Below, piece by piece: positions 23,253 to 35,780 of a DNA stretch of 53,937 bases. The position numbers and the translations under genes are program-made. This stretch comes from Globomyces pollinis-pini (taxonomy: Eukaryota; Chytridiomycota; Chytridiomycetes; Rhizophydiales; Globomycetaceae). How positions within the stretch are numbered: position 1 is the stretch's first letter; every line of letters starts with the position of its first letter. The notes below the pieces were generated by a model that ran no database searches, had not been told where the DNA came from, and saw only the letters and a list, made by a program, of their open reading frames with translations. Location of the stretch: NCBI GenBank assembly GCA_025399215.1, contig MU621197.1:1-53937 (forward strand), read 5' to 3'.

Positions 23253-26200
23253 TTATAAATAATCGTCTAAATCAATCAAGTCATCTATTTGAAAGTCGCA
23301 TTGGCTTTCAGTAGCATCTTCGTTTTTTACTCTTTCCATCTTCGGAATTGGTTGGGTATCATCAATAAAACGATGCTCATCTGATTCATATTCTATCTCT
23401 TCATCACCGCAAACAAAATCTACTAAACTTGATGGGTCTTCATCTGTTGATATAAACCTAAATGGCTTTTTGAATTTTGTATCTGGGACAAATTCGCAGG
23501 CTATTGCTCTGCCGAAACCTCCTTGCTCTGGACTAAGTAGCGATTTTCGATAAAAATTCATGTTGTTTGGTGACACATTTGCTGACCCGTATTCGCTCTG
23601 AGAAGCAATAAATCCACTTAAATCACCATCGGGTTCAACATCTTCATCACTACTTATAGACTCTGTATCAGCTGAAAGTTCTGCTTCCAAATCAAAGAAT
23701 CGGCTATTATTTTTACACACAGGTTTCATTTTTTTGGATACTTTAGTGACATTTGACTTTTTCTCTGGCATTACAGGAGTTCCCCTCTGTTTAGGAGCAT
23801 TACGAGGCATCTTTTTTCTAGCTAACCTTACCATTAATGGCGTATTACGCATATGCAAAGGCGATTCATCCTCTAGTCTCTGCATTGGTGATTTGGATCT
23901 TGGACTAGATATAGTTACTGGAGTATTAAATGCCTGTGTCAAAACAACTCGATTTCGTCTGCGCGCTTTTGGCATCAAAAACACTGGAGAGCTACTTTGC
24001 ATATTTTCGTTTGCTAGATCATTGACTTTTACTTGAGGTTCATTGTTACTTTTCACCGATGGCAAGTTGTAAAACTGATCCGTGTGAATGATAGCAGTAC
24101 TGAACCCAGCAGCCTTACTATCAGATTTAACCTCCAGGTTATCTATATAGTCCCAATCAACTTTCGCAATATCTTCCTCCGAAAAATCGTCAAAATCAGA
24201 CCCAGATTGGTTGATTGGCTTCTTGGCCTCTTCATTGAGCACCACTTGATCACTGACATCTTCTTCGTCGAACGAATCAGCCCAATCGATTCCCTCCAAA
24301 AGGTTTGCATGCGCTTCACTGTCAATACATGCGTTTTCGTTGTCTAAGTTACTCTCTGTCTCGTCGCTGCATAAAACTGGATTGAATGCAGAAGCTAAAC
24401 TTTCGACCGGTTGGATCTGTGATTCAGCATTATCACTTTCAATTTGATGGATGTGCGATTCAGAAATATCATTTTCCATTTTTTGGATACGTGATTCGGA
24501 AATATTACTTTCAACTCCTAGAACAGATGATTCAGAATTATCAATTGCTTCATTGGTTTTATATTTTCCCAATGCAGTTTTGATAGGAGTGATTCTTTCA
24601 CTACGATCCTCCAAACCAATATCATTACTAAATACTTCTTCTAATACTAAACTGTTATAATCCTGAGAAATATCATCCATGTCGATATCTGTAGCGTGAT
24701 CCACTGTAATGTCAATGATTGGCGGTTGTATTTCTAAATCCGACATTGTATGATCACTGCTGGAAGAAATCTTGTCAATTTCATGATTGGGCCTCACAGA
24801 GCAGCGCTTATTGTTTTTGAATTTATCATAATCAAAGTCTTGTAAAAACTCTGTCCCAAAATCATCGGCTTCCGAGTCCACCAAAATGGTCGAGGGTTGG
24901 ATTTGGCCAGTTTCAAATTCTTCCTTAGATTGATGTTTAGGTTCCGTCGTTGTGGACAAAATACCCTTTGATAAGACAGGAGAAAAATCCACTTCCAGAT
25001 CAGATAAATCACTTAATAGTTTCAGCTTCCCACGTTTGGTAGTATCAAAATCACAATCAGAAGAATCAGGTAACTCCTTTAATTCATTAAATGTTCGTTT
25101 CACACCACTATTTTGTACCAGTTTACCATCCACCGACAAGATCGATTGTGATTGTATTTCATGGACCGGTGGGATTTCTTTTTCTCGAAGAGTTTCAAAT
25201 CGAGCCATGAGCTTGGAGAATGTGAGTGATCGAGATGATCGTGGGATGCTTTTTAATGGCAGCGGTGTGGTCTGCCAATGATTGTGTTTATTGATTGGTA
25301 CTGTAATAAAAGCATCTAATGGATCTGCAAGATGCGCAAAAAACTTTGACTCATAATCTTGCTGTTGAGCTGTCGATAAAAACGGTCCAGAAGTATTTTT
25401 AGTAACATTCAGAGTGACTTTTTTTAACGGGGCATTATCGAGTTTGTATTCCGGTACTTCTATCACAACCTGTTCACAAACAGGTCGACAGTGCTGAGGA
25501 AGTACAGCCGCCAATTCACCATCATACATCTGGATCTTTTTGGCATCAGCCAAAGAATTCTGAATTGACTTGTAATTATTGCGTGCTTTTCGAACACTTT
25601 GTTCTTCACTTCCCTTGTTGATCAACAAAATAATCTTGCCCGCACGTTTCCTCCCCGTACGACCACAACGCTGTAACATTTTAATGGATGAACTTTGATT
25701 ATCGTAACAAATGATTAAATCAACTTCTCCAATATCCAACCCTTCTTCTGCAATAGAAGTCGCTACCAACACATTAAATCGTCCACTTTTGAAATCCAGG
25801 ATGGTCTAGGAAAATTAAATTGATATTCAATTAACCTGATGTTGCTGTTTTTGTGTCATACCCGCCTTAGATTGACCAACAAAAATAGTAGGACGAATAG
25901 TTGGTGAATGCAATTGTAAAAGTTCCACGATTTCATTCACACTTGATCGATGAGTAGAAAATATCATTATTTTTGTGGTAGACTCAACTGTCCCATCGTT
26001 ATTTCTAAGAGAGTGATTCAATCGAGCCTGATGGCTTCGGAAGTGATCTTGAACAACAGATACTAAACGTTCCAGTTTTGGATGAGAATAGAAATCAGGT
26101 TCGTTACACTTGAGCTCGATTTTAGTCATGAGTTTTGTGAATTTTGGATCTTTGATCAAATCCAATTTGTACTTTGATGGTTTTTTATCTTGTTTTGTTT

Positions 26201-27793
26201 CAGTAATAAATGTCGATAATTTTTCATAAAAGCCTTTCATTCCTTCGTTTTTTAAAATTTGAAGATGTGCAGAGAGTTTGGATGCCATTGCGAAATCAGC
26301 TTCGATTCCATTCTGGACTGAAATTGGAAGTGAATGTTTATGAACTAACCACCGTTTTCGTGCTTCCATTAGTCCAAACGGCTTTGTCAAAAGTGGATCA
26401 TTGGTATAATAAATTTTTTTCTGATATAAGCGAGTCAAAAACGGTGAAATAAATTGTGCAAAGTCATTCATTAATTCCTAAGATTTAGAAATGATGGATT
26501 ATGAATTACAGTTAAAAAGGGTGAAGGGGGTAATACAATTTCTTCGATTTGCTTATTGAATACATAAGGTTTCACATCTGGACTATCTTCCGATCGTACT
26601 TCAACATTTTGAATCAACAAATTTTGAACAACCATTTGAACTGAACTTTATGAGATTGAATTTAACAAACCTAAAATGTTAGTTCCTCAATTGACGAGAC
26701 ACCTTTTTTCATATCAGATCCAGGAGTGGCAGACAATGCCAATACTCTAAACACAGCCGATTTTTTCTCTAATATTTTAATTGCATCACAGTAAGCATAA
26801 TTTCCAATTGCTCGATGCGCCTCGTCTACAACCACCAATACAATCTGGACAAAAATTAAAAAAAGATAGGAGATGGGAACCATCTTAATTGGTATTAGGA
26901 TTAGATAGGAAGCTATTATAGTTTTTGATTGAAACTATAAAGCAAATAGTAGTACATTTCATGGTGTTATTGAAGTGTACCTTATCAATAGGACAAATTT
27001 CCTTTTGTAGATCATTCGCTAATGTTTGTGGTGTCATAAAAAATATCCTTTTCGAATTCCATTCTTTCTTTCGTAGGTATGCATCTGTAGTCCCTGTCAG
27101 TTCAACCGTCACATCCTAAAGAGTTAGAAACGCCTATTTATTAGACAATTGTGTTTTTGAGATTATCCGTGAGTTGTAAACTATATTGAAATGTACCTGA
27201 GGGATAGCGGTGATGTTAAAACATGCTTCAATTTGTTGATTGACCAATGGTTTGGTAGGTGCCATAAAGATGATTTTACCATCTGGAAACCAACGAAAAT
27301 AATTGAACATCACTACAGCAGCAATGAACGTCTTTCCCAAACCCTAAAGTAAAGATATGGGAATACATACGGTTGGAAGACACACGAGGGTATTTGAAGC
27401 CAATGCCGCGAGACATATCTTGTACTGATATTCTCGCAAGGAATAGTTAATTGGGTAAATCCAAGTTTTCAGATTATTCTCATCGTATTGATGATTAGGT
27501 TGTAGAGCATTTGCATTGGATATTTGCTCCAGATAAAGATGATCTTTGGAGAACGGAACGATAGAAGATATACGATCATCTTTTGAGGATAAGTTCACCA
27601 CAGCATCTTTCTTAAAATCAAAGAGAGTACGTTGTCTTTTAAGACTGGTATTTTTAGTGGTATTAATAGTGGTATTTGTACTAGAAGATTGGTGATCAGT
27701 GTTTAAGAAACTGGTAGGATTAGTAGAATTATTTATAGTATTTTCGTTCTGAATGATGGTATCCCAATCACAATCGTCATAATCTGAATCCAT
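23253..27793 (-). CDS. FANCM: FANCM/Mph1-family DNA helicase (fork remodelling, crosslink repair)
   Basis: Known: FANCM/Mph1/Fml1 is a 3'-5' translocase that remodels stalled forks and D-loops. Seen: the ATG at 27793 and SF2 motifs in order. These are Q-motif region [19 protein letters not shown]; motif I CLPT-GLGKTF, completed across a 27-nt intron; [25 protein letters not shown]; motif [17 protein letters not shown]; motif [16 protein letters not shown]. The exon then continues [15 protein letters not shown], and motifs V/VI follow ([34 protein letters not shown]). The C-terminal half of about 600 residues is acidic and low in complexity, with no visible ERCC4 nuclease fold, as in fungal Mph1. 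Introns include ones of 136 nt (26845-26980) and about 81 nt (27112-27193) and a two-unit stack at 26641-26702. The FANCM versus Mph1 name is only a matter of orthology convention. Confidence 0.93.
26641..26702 (-). other. two-unit stacked intron in FANCM (GT-AG|GT-AG, no exon between)
   Basis: On the minus strand, unit 1 is 26702-26671 (32 nt, GTGTCTCG...AACATTTTAG, with CTAAC near its end) and unit 2 is 26670-26641 (30 nt, GTTTGTTAAA...GTTCAG). Each has its own GT and AG and they abut with no base between. Removing both joins ...[10 protein letters not shown] to [15 protein letters not shown], which aligns without gap to the FANCM family (SATPGSDLKAVQQVITNLL in human, from memory). Removing only one unit leaves stops or 8 or more foreign residues. 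Confidence 0.8.
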
Positions 27794-27901
27794 TAAACCA
27801 GTGGGTATTCGTAAATCCAGTAAGTTTGTTCACAAAGTTAAGGAAGTAAGGAATTAACAGTGAATTGAAGATGAGTTGTAGTGGACAAAAGTTAACTTTT
27901 T

Positions 27902-29849
27902 ATGATCAGACAAAAACAGAGAGGACTAAGGGATGAGAAGCCGACTCAGCAGAACTCAATGCTGAAGGCCATTCAAGCTGCCCGTGGTTCTGGGAAACTC
28001 AATCTAAGTTGTCAGTCTTTGTCTGCTTTACCTTCTCAGTTGTTTGAGTCCAATACTTCAAATGATGTTTCCTTTGATCGTCCCGTTGCGTGGTGGGAGG
28101 TATTGCTGTTCATTATATGTCGACCATTCACTAACTTTCCTATTCTTAGCCATTTAAATTTTTGTTACTCATTGTTTAGGAAGTGGATTTAACTCGTCTC
28201 GTTGCTGCTGATAATAACATCCAGGAAATAGATCCTCGAATTGAACTTCTGCATGCCCTTTGTGTATTAGATGTACTAGCTTCTTTCTCATTGTAGTTAC
28301 ATGGCAACTCCATCACGTTTCTACCCACTCAATTAAGCTCCTTACTTCAACTACATTCCCTCAATGTTGCTCACAATGCAATTACCAGTCTTCCCAACGA
28401 AATTTGTTCATTGCCATTGTTAGAATTGCTGTTACATAACAATCAATTATCTAGTCTACCTGACAACTTTGGACAACTCTCTCGAATCACAACATTGGAT
28501 CTATCTAATAACTCCATTTCTACTTTACCACCATCTTTTCATTCTCTATCGTCGCTGCTCAAATTGGATTTGTCTCACAATAACCTATCACACCTGTCCA
28601 TTCAGATACTCAATGGACTACAAGATTTACAATCTCTTTCCCTTTCAAACAACAATCTTAAATCTCTTCGTAGTAATAGCGATGAAGGAACACTTACTGG
28701 GTCAAATGACACTTTAACTCTTCCAAAATTAACATTACTAGACATCAAATCAAACCAATTGACCGAATGGGACATAATTCTAGAATGCCCACGATTAAAA
28801 GATTTTGCATGTGCGTTCAACAGAATATCCAATATTCATGAAGGCACCCTTATCCCCTCCAAAAATCTTGAAATATTGGATATTCGTGATAATAATATTG
28901 GCCAATTTTGTCCTGATATTTTAACACTTAAATCACTCAAACGTTTGGATTTCACCAACAACAGTATCGCTTCCATACCACCAGAGTTGTCACTCATCAA
29001 AACATTATCTGTGATTCATTTAGCTGGAAATCCCCTTCGTGGACTACCTGCTGCAGGTGGGACTGTTCGATTGTTACAGCATCTGGCTAAGAAGCTACCA
29101 CAGGGAGAAATGCAACCAGAAACTATCCCTCAGTCTCGCTCTCGATCATCAAGTCAGAATGCAACGCCCTTATTGTCGGATTTAGTTAATATTGACTTAA
29201 GCCAGACTGGATTAGTGGAATTTGACATTTCTTCGATTCAAGATCAACAGGCATATCCTGTCAGCATTAATTTGTCAAATAATCGTTTAATGGCTCTACC
29301 GGATCTAGAATCTATTTCTAAGCGTCTTACAACTCTTATTTTATCAAAGAATAAGGTAATCGGAAGTACAATTGATTTTTAGTTGACTGAATTTCCATCT
29401 TTATCGTGTATGAGTCTTACGGTACATGAACAAGAAATTAATGTTGTAGACGTTAGATTTATCTAACAATGGTATTCGATCCATCCCAGCTACCATTCAA
29501 CCACTTCCAAATCTAAATGAGTTGAACTTGAACGGTAATCGATTGACCCAACTTGGAACGTTACCTTTCGAATCATTGTCCATCTTACTTGTATCGGGCA
29601 ATTGTCTTACTGATATTGAAGTTCCACTCCTGCAAAGCTTATCACAACTTCATGTTTTGGACCTATCTAATAATGATATTGGTATGGTCCCTCCTGCACT
29701 TGGACTACTGAATCTGTCAAATCTACAACTACTTGGCAATCGGTATATGTTTGTGACTCATGATTAGATTTCGAGTTCCTCGTCCAGACCTATTGATGAA
29801 AGGAACTCAATCGATTTTGGATTACTTGAAGAGTAGAATTGTAACATGA
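27902..29849 (+). CDS. LRRC40: Leucine-rich repeat protein, LRRC40 family
   Basis: Seen: the ATG at 27902; the LRRC40-specific N-terminus with MLKAIQAARGSGKLNLSCQS and a WWE motif; then about 20 leucine-rich repeats of the LxxLxLxxNxLxxLP type from 28200 to 29740. It has the characteristic last exon FRVPRPDLLMKGTQSILDYL ending KSRIVT. Introns: about 80 nt at 28098-28178, 24 nt near 28270, and three of 24-28 nt near 29355, 29423 and 29741. The length of about 610 residues matches the family. Known: LRRC40 is a soluble, widely conserved LRR protein without a settled function. Its 3' end lies 42 bp from the convergent CMC2-like gene. The first ATG at 27902 lies 18 codons before the conserved MLKAIQ, so a start at 27959 is also possible. 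Confidence 0.92.
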
Positions 29850-29891
29850 TTGAAAGAATATACTTTTTATTGTTTTGTTGGAATGATAAGA

Positions 29892-30222
29892 TTATTTCGG
29901 TATATTAAGTTCCTCATTTGCTTTCTCCCATTTCTTTAATCTCATCCTTCCCAATTCTAAATTCTTTTTCATACGTAATTTAGTCTATGATAAGAAAACA
30001 ATTATGATACATTTGCTTTTACACATTCCTCTAGTTTATCATGAAAAGGTTCACATTTTCCAGTTAGACTAAATTATTATAAAGAAATGTAATACCGGTC
30101 CGTGAAAGTGATTCCGGTAGCACATTGTTGGAATGCTAATTTGAATGCAGAACAACTATTGTTAGTTTTTGAATTTGTTACTCTATTGGTTCCTGTTCTT
30201 GAATTGATTTTTCTTTTGACAT
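29892..30222 (-). CDS. CMC2: CMC2-like twin CX9C mitochondrial protein (COX biogenesis)
   Basis: Seen: a four-exon gene too fragmented to show as one open frame. The ATG at 30222 gives MSKEKSIQEQEPID; a 26-nt intron with a CTAAC branch site leads to CSAFKLAFQQC (first CX9C). An intron of about 27 nt leads to LTGKCEPFHDKLEECVKAN (second CX9C), and a 26-nt intron leads to TKLRMKKNLELGRMRLKKW, ending NIPK at 29892. About 75 residues. Known: CMC proteins are imported through Mia40 into the mitochondrial intermembrane space and assist cytochrome c oxidase assembly. CMC2 has the same spacing of cysteine pairs and a basic C-terminal helix. CMC1 or another small CX9C protein cannot be excluded. Confidence 0.72.
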
Positions 30223-30414
30223 CAACTTTTTTTTCGATTAAATTCTTAATAAAATCATGAATGGATATTGATAGAATGATACTAGTAGTAGATGAAATAG
30301 ATTGTATTTTGATCTACTTTACTACTAGTTACTCTGAGTAAATTCACGTTAAATGATAGGTGTTGTGTAGGTACTTCTATCACAAAAAACGTTTGAATTT
30401 TTGATTTTTAAACA

Positions 30415-31393
30415 ATGACTAAAATGGATGATTCCATGATTCAAACTTGGTTTGCAAAAACGTAAATCAAAAGAATTTGATCTTTAGAATCCCAAATTTC
30501 ATTAAAGAATTGGAATCTTGTATATCAAATACTAGAAATCTAACAACTCAATCAAACCCTGTCACTTTAGCTATTTCTTCTCAAAAGTATATACATTCTA
30601 TTGATGTGATAGTTCTTCAAAATTAAAAGGATTTGTAACGTTATCAAATACTTGTATCACGAAAGGAGTTCGTTTATAATAATAATGTACAAATGAAATC
30701 AATTAATAATAACCATAGTTAATTATAGGATGTAATTCAATTCATTATATTGATCTCAAGTTAACTTTCAAATCATCAAACTACAATCGTGGAAATCCTG
30801 TTAAATTCGTCTTGGATTCCACAAAAGCAATTGATATGACTCAAGTAGATTATTAAATTATTAACAGACTAGTTGAAAATGGTTCATGATTGTTTATCAA
30901 TGGCTTTGACCATCGCGTCACGATTGGATCCGATGGTGATACATTCAATTGTTGATGTAATCTCACTAATACTTAACCTAGTCTCTTTCTCATATCACCC
31001 TTTTAGCACAACAAGCTTTAATTTCGTTATCAGATCAAGATCCTTTGAGTATTTTCCCAATTTCCCATTTTCCACATTTAACAAATGCTCCTCCTGATTG
31101 TGCCGTTGATTTTGGTATTCAAGATATCAATCTGATTGTCACTATCACTTGTTTCGTACCCCCAGACTCGAATCCATTGGAACAGGCTCTTTCTACATTA
31201 AAGCAAAGTAATACTGTTCGGTAACTTGAAGATAACTCATATAATGACTAGTTACCAAGGAAAAGATGTTTCGATTTTAGATAAAGTGATTGTGGAAACT
31301 TGTTTCCCAACGCTAGTTAAAATCAAACAAGGATTAGGAACCATTAGTGCTCTATGTGAAGATTTTATCAACAAATACAATGTAATGCATTAA
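30415..31393 (+). CDS. RAV2: ROGDI / RAV2, RAVE-complex subunit (V-ATPase assembly)
   Basis: Seen: the ATG at 30415 (MTKMDDSMIQTWFAK) and seven exons joined by introns of 26, 26, about 51, 28, 25 and 31 nt. The product of about 255 residues contains LKGFVTLSNTCITKG, IDLKLTFKSSNYNRGNPVKF, LKMVHDCLSMALTIAS, then a serine- and proline-rich loop with FPISHFPHL, and the C-terminal ILDKVIVETCFPTLVKIKQG. The order and character of these blocks follow ROGDI/Rav2 (human LPGSGT..KGVLTLQGD, VHKVECVIPWL, from memory). Known: Rav2 is a subunit of RAVE, which reassembles V1 on Vo of the vacuolar H+-ATPase. The overall identity is low, so the call rests on block order. It ends 65 bp from the NCKAP1 stop (convergent). 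Confidence 0.7.
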
Positions 31394-31458
31394 AACCGCT
31401 AAACTAATATAACTATCATATGCGAATTTAATTCCATTTTGAAAATAAATATTAATAT

Positions 31459-34400
31459 TTAAAGTGTTAACCCATCCTCACGCGATTGAGTCATGATTCC
31501 CTTGGAAATGGTATCATGAGAAACACTAAAAGATTCCCATGCACTATTAAACAAATTAAAAGGAAACGCAAAATCAATTCGATCAATAGTCAATCCTGAA
31601 TCCTTTTGAATAAACTAAAATCAATGAGTAAAAATGAATTGTAAGCATTACCTTTAATAGTGTTAGGAATATGGAATGAATAGATACGATCATCAATTTT
31701 GAATTCACTTTATCAATTTGATTGGATTTCAATTGTGATTGTCTTTCGAGTTGAACTGACCAATCAGGGATTAGCAATATTCCACTCAATTTCCAAAATT
31801 CATCTAATGATTTTGATTGGAATTTTTCAAATGATAATAATCGATAAATAGGAGACAAGATTTTACTAAAAGCAATGGAAAGACAATGTCCATTGTTTTC
31901 AAGTCCTAGAGTCAATCAAATGAAATTTACCATCTAACTGTGTATTATAGATTGATTGTTCCATTTGACTTAATTGCCAAAAACCAATGGCAAACAAGAG
32001 TGGTAAGTTCAACCATGTTTGAATATCCTTTTTATCAGCTATCATAATAAATTATTCAGTAATTTTACCAGTTAATGCTGATAATGCCCATTGTAACATT
32101 CCATCACTTTTATCAATCTTTCCAATCTGATTAGCCAATATCTTGGCTGCTTGGATATCTCCTTCAGATTTCAATATTACATTCACCAATGAATCAATTT
32201 CAGTGAATTGATTTTCAAACACCTTTTTAATCCATTAATATCAATAGTGGATATACCTTGGAAATAGCTTGATGAAGTAACTGTCTGAAATGTAGAATAA
32301 ACCCAATACTTTTGGCAGATGTAACGAATTCAGATTTATCTACCATAAATCTCTTTTACACTTACAAGCAAGAGATTCAATCAAATTACGAACTAGAATA
32401 TTATCCATCAAAGATTGACGAATATCATCCAAAACATGCTGATTAATATGTAAAATTTCCTAGTTTTCAATTAATTTCGTTAAACAATTACATGAACAGT
32501 TCCTGTGAGAATGGTAACCATTCTTGTCAACTTTTCATCCATAAATTGTAATCCTTGTAATCCAATCAATTCACAAAGTGCTTTCATTTCTAAATTTCAA
32601 TATGATTAAATGTTACCATGAACATCCGTGTACAATTCTGCTTGAATAGATGAATTATGAATTGTACAGTAACATTGTTGTGAATATGAAAACATTGTGG
32701 TATTTGTATGTGATTTACTGGCTAAAAATTCAGTATACCATTGAACCAAAGTAATCAAGAATGGTTGATTTGGACTATATTGACAAGATTTCCCTTTAGC
32801 ATCTCTAGGAACTTTTCGTTTAATATTATATACAAGTTCATTTTCCATTGAACTAGAGTATCGTTTAATTCTAAAATTAAAATGAGTTTTAAAAACATAA
32901 TTACTTTTCTAAATCTATACAGTCTGCCCATACATCACGTAATAATCCAATCAAATTAATTCCAGTAATATGGTTACAAAACATGATGGAATTGAAATAT
33001 TGTTTGATTTCATTTAAAAATACTGTTGGTCGTTTAATATCAAAAGACATGATATCATCTTCATTTATCAAATATTCTTTGGAAACAATAATATCCAATT
33101 CATATACTTCACGATTTAGAAATCTAAAATATTTTAATATTGAATCTGAAATACGTTCGAAATTGTGTACATAGTGAATCAATAAAGAATTCAAATGGAT
33201 TGAATTCTACATCCTGTAATTGTATTCCAAGGTAATTAGAAGTTTGTAACAATATTTGAATCATGCCCTTATCCGATTCAATACTATAAACAATTATTCA
33301 ATAGTTACTTGTATACCTTGTTATTAACGATTCCATTGATTTGATGATATTATCAGTTCCAACGGTATTTTGTGGTTTAAAAATAGTCTTTCGTTGATCT
33401 TTTTCATCTGATTCACCAACCTTTTCAGTTGTATTTTGCAATCTTTCCAACTGAATGGTTGACATGGCTAATGAGTTGACCAGTATAGCTGCGTATTGAC
33501 CAATAATTGAAAACATCTCGGTAGCATAACATATCGAATGATTGGTAATATCATCTCCCTAATAAATAATTAGTTGATGTAATTTGAATAAAATACTTCA
33601 GCTGGCCATGTTAAAGTCATATTATCATTAAAATCAGATGAAATTAATCCTAAACCATATAAATATCTACTAGATGGATCATTCTCTTCAATACAAATTT
33701 TCAAATGTTGGAATAATATAGGTTGAAAATAATACAATTCTTTTAGGGTAGCATGATTAGATAAAATATGTTCGAAATGATTTAATAAATCCAAACTTTT
33801 CAAGATTTGATTAAATAATTTCACAATAGATTGAATTTTCAATTGAGTATCCGCACGTAACATCAACATTTGAAATACTAACCAATGAGTTTGAATAGGA
33901 TAGTATTGTTTGATTTCAATACATTCTAGAATAGATTCTAATGATTCAATTTGTGAATTTTCCAATAATAAATGTGATGATTCCAATAATTTTTTGATTT
34001 CAATGGATACTTGTTGAATGATGGGGGATACTTGTTTCATCAAACTTTCCAATATATCTATGTATTATAGTCAATTATCAATACCATTTTTTAACATGAA
34101 TATTAGATTCCATAGATGTTTATGATGATAAATCAAATCAATGATTTGTAAATCAATCAATTTAGTTTCTTTTTTCCCAGATTTACATTCTCCATATAAA
34201 TCCTTGTCAAAATTCTTGAAATACCAATAAATTTCTTCTTTGACTACATTTAACGTATCCATAATATTCTATTTTTGGTTAATGATTTGAATATACCAAT
34301 ATTCCATCCAATCCTTTTCGAGATGAAAGTAATCGAAACATTGTTTGTAATTCATTATTGAAGAATTTACGTCGTTCTCGATGTAAATTCCATGAAGATT

Positions 34401-35620
34401 GGAAAGCAAATTGAATATCAGGTTTGAAAACTTTTAATTTCGATAATTTTGGTAATTCTTTACAAATCAAATCTAATTCTTCTTGGATTGAAAATACCTA
34501 ATAATTGTGAGAATTACAAAATGGTTACTTCATCACGATGTAATGAAATCAAATATCCATATTCTAATACAGATTTGAAAAAGTCAATAGTGGATGGTGT
34601 ATCCGATGGAAATATTAAATACGTTAATACACAGATTTCATGTAATTTTGTACATGATTCAGGTGAAGTTAACGTCTGTACAGTTCCATAAAGTTCTGGT
34701 ATTGCTTTCCACATTCCTTTAAAAATTAAAGATTGATTAGGATATTACCTCTTCTTTTTAAAACATTTTTAGATGGAATCACTCGTTGTTGTATTAAGCT
34801 TTCCAATGAAGGTAACAATTTGAAAACAAAGCTAGATACTTGATTCAATTTCTTTTGTACAAATTGAATAGGAGTTTTAGTATAGTTAAAAAAGTCAAGG
34901 ATACTATGATCAACGATACAAATACATTACTTTGACCAACGTGGTTCCATTTGCTCTTTGGTTTTAAATTGATATGCCCTACTATACAAAAACACTACTG
35001 TCTTTTTGTTTGGTCCTATTCTTGAAGCCAACAACAATAACTTTATAACTCCAATGAATAAATCAAACCAAATCATTGTTAATTCTGGGTATAGTTCAAA
35101 CTAGATCAATTAAATTGTATATACAAACTTACAGTGATTTTAAACTTACTTAAACTATTGAGTTCATGTAATACTTTATCAACAAAGGTTGGTATGATGA
35201 CAAACAATTCATAGAATTTCCCTAATTCTTCTATAATTTCATCCGAATTGGTTTGAAATATCGTTAATCCCTAGATATCAATTCTTTACTTTTATATACT
35301 TTTCCAACATCAGTTAGATCTGGAAATTTCTTCATTTTATTACATAGTGATGAGATAGTAGGATCAGATAGTAAGGCAATATTTGAAAAAGCTGGTCTAC
35401 TTGGACATTCTGGATTAATTGTTTGTCCTCGAAAATTAATACTTTCTACATTGCTTGATGGTATTGATTGAATATCTAAACATTTTTTCGTATGGTAGCA
35501 AGCATTGCATAATTCATTGGAATAGTTTGCTAAATGTTTTATATCTAGCATCCATTGTTCAAATTCTGTTCTCATTAAACTAAAAACGCGTGGTAAAAAC
35601 ACTCTCTGTGTTGATAACAT
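31459..35620 (-). CDS. NCKAP1: NCKAP1 (Nap1/Hem), WAVE regulatory complex subunit
   Basis: Known: NCKAP1 is the large alpha-solenoid subunit of the SCAR/WAVE complex that activates Arp2/3 and drives lamellar protrusion. Seen: about 18 exons separated by 26-37-nt introns. The N-terminus has MLSTQRVFLPRVFSLMRTEF and LCNKMKKFPDLTDVGK. It continues with the diagnostic LISLHRDE-VFSIQEEL join and WNLHRERRKFFNNELQTMFR (human SMHRERRKFLRSALKELA, from memory). Later come FNPFEFFIDSLCTQF, MKALCELIGLQGLQFMDEKL, GLENNGHCLSIAFSKIL and the end FIQKDSGLTIDRIDFAFPF. The start is uncertain: the same frame stays open to 35689 without an ATG, and a short upstream exon is possible (ATG near 35724). The gene looks intact at about 1120 residues. 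Presence in a flagellated fungus fits the crawling motility described for chytrids with WAVE. Confidence 0.92.
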
Positions 35621-35780
35621 TGGTGGTTGAACAATCCCATAGTTTAAATCAATGGGTATGAATAGTAGTACAACTCGAAAATCACACAAGAGTAGTCACA
35701 TCAATATCTACCATAAATTATTTTTTATTGAGTAAATCCACTGGTTTTAATTATTGTAACAAAAATGCACATTGAACGAT

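Noticed and set aside
26671..26702. SSIEELTF as real coding sequence at the end of a FANCM exon
   Set aside because: It ends in an in-frame TAG, is absent from the family at this position, and is bounded by GT and a TAAC...TAG intron end.
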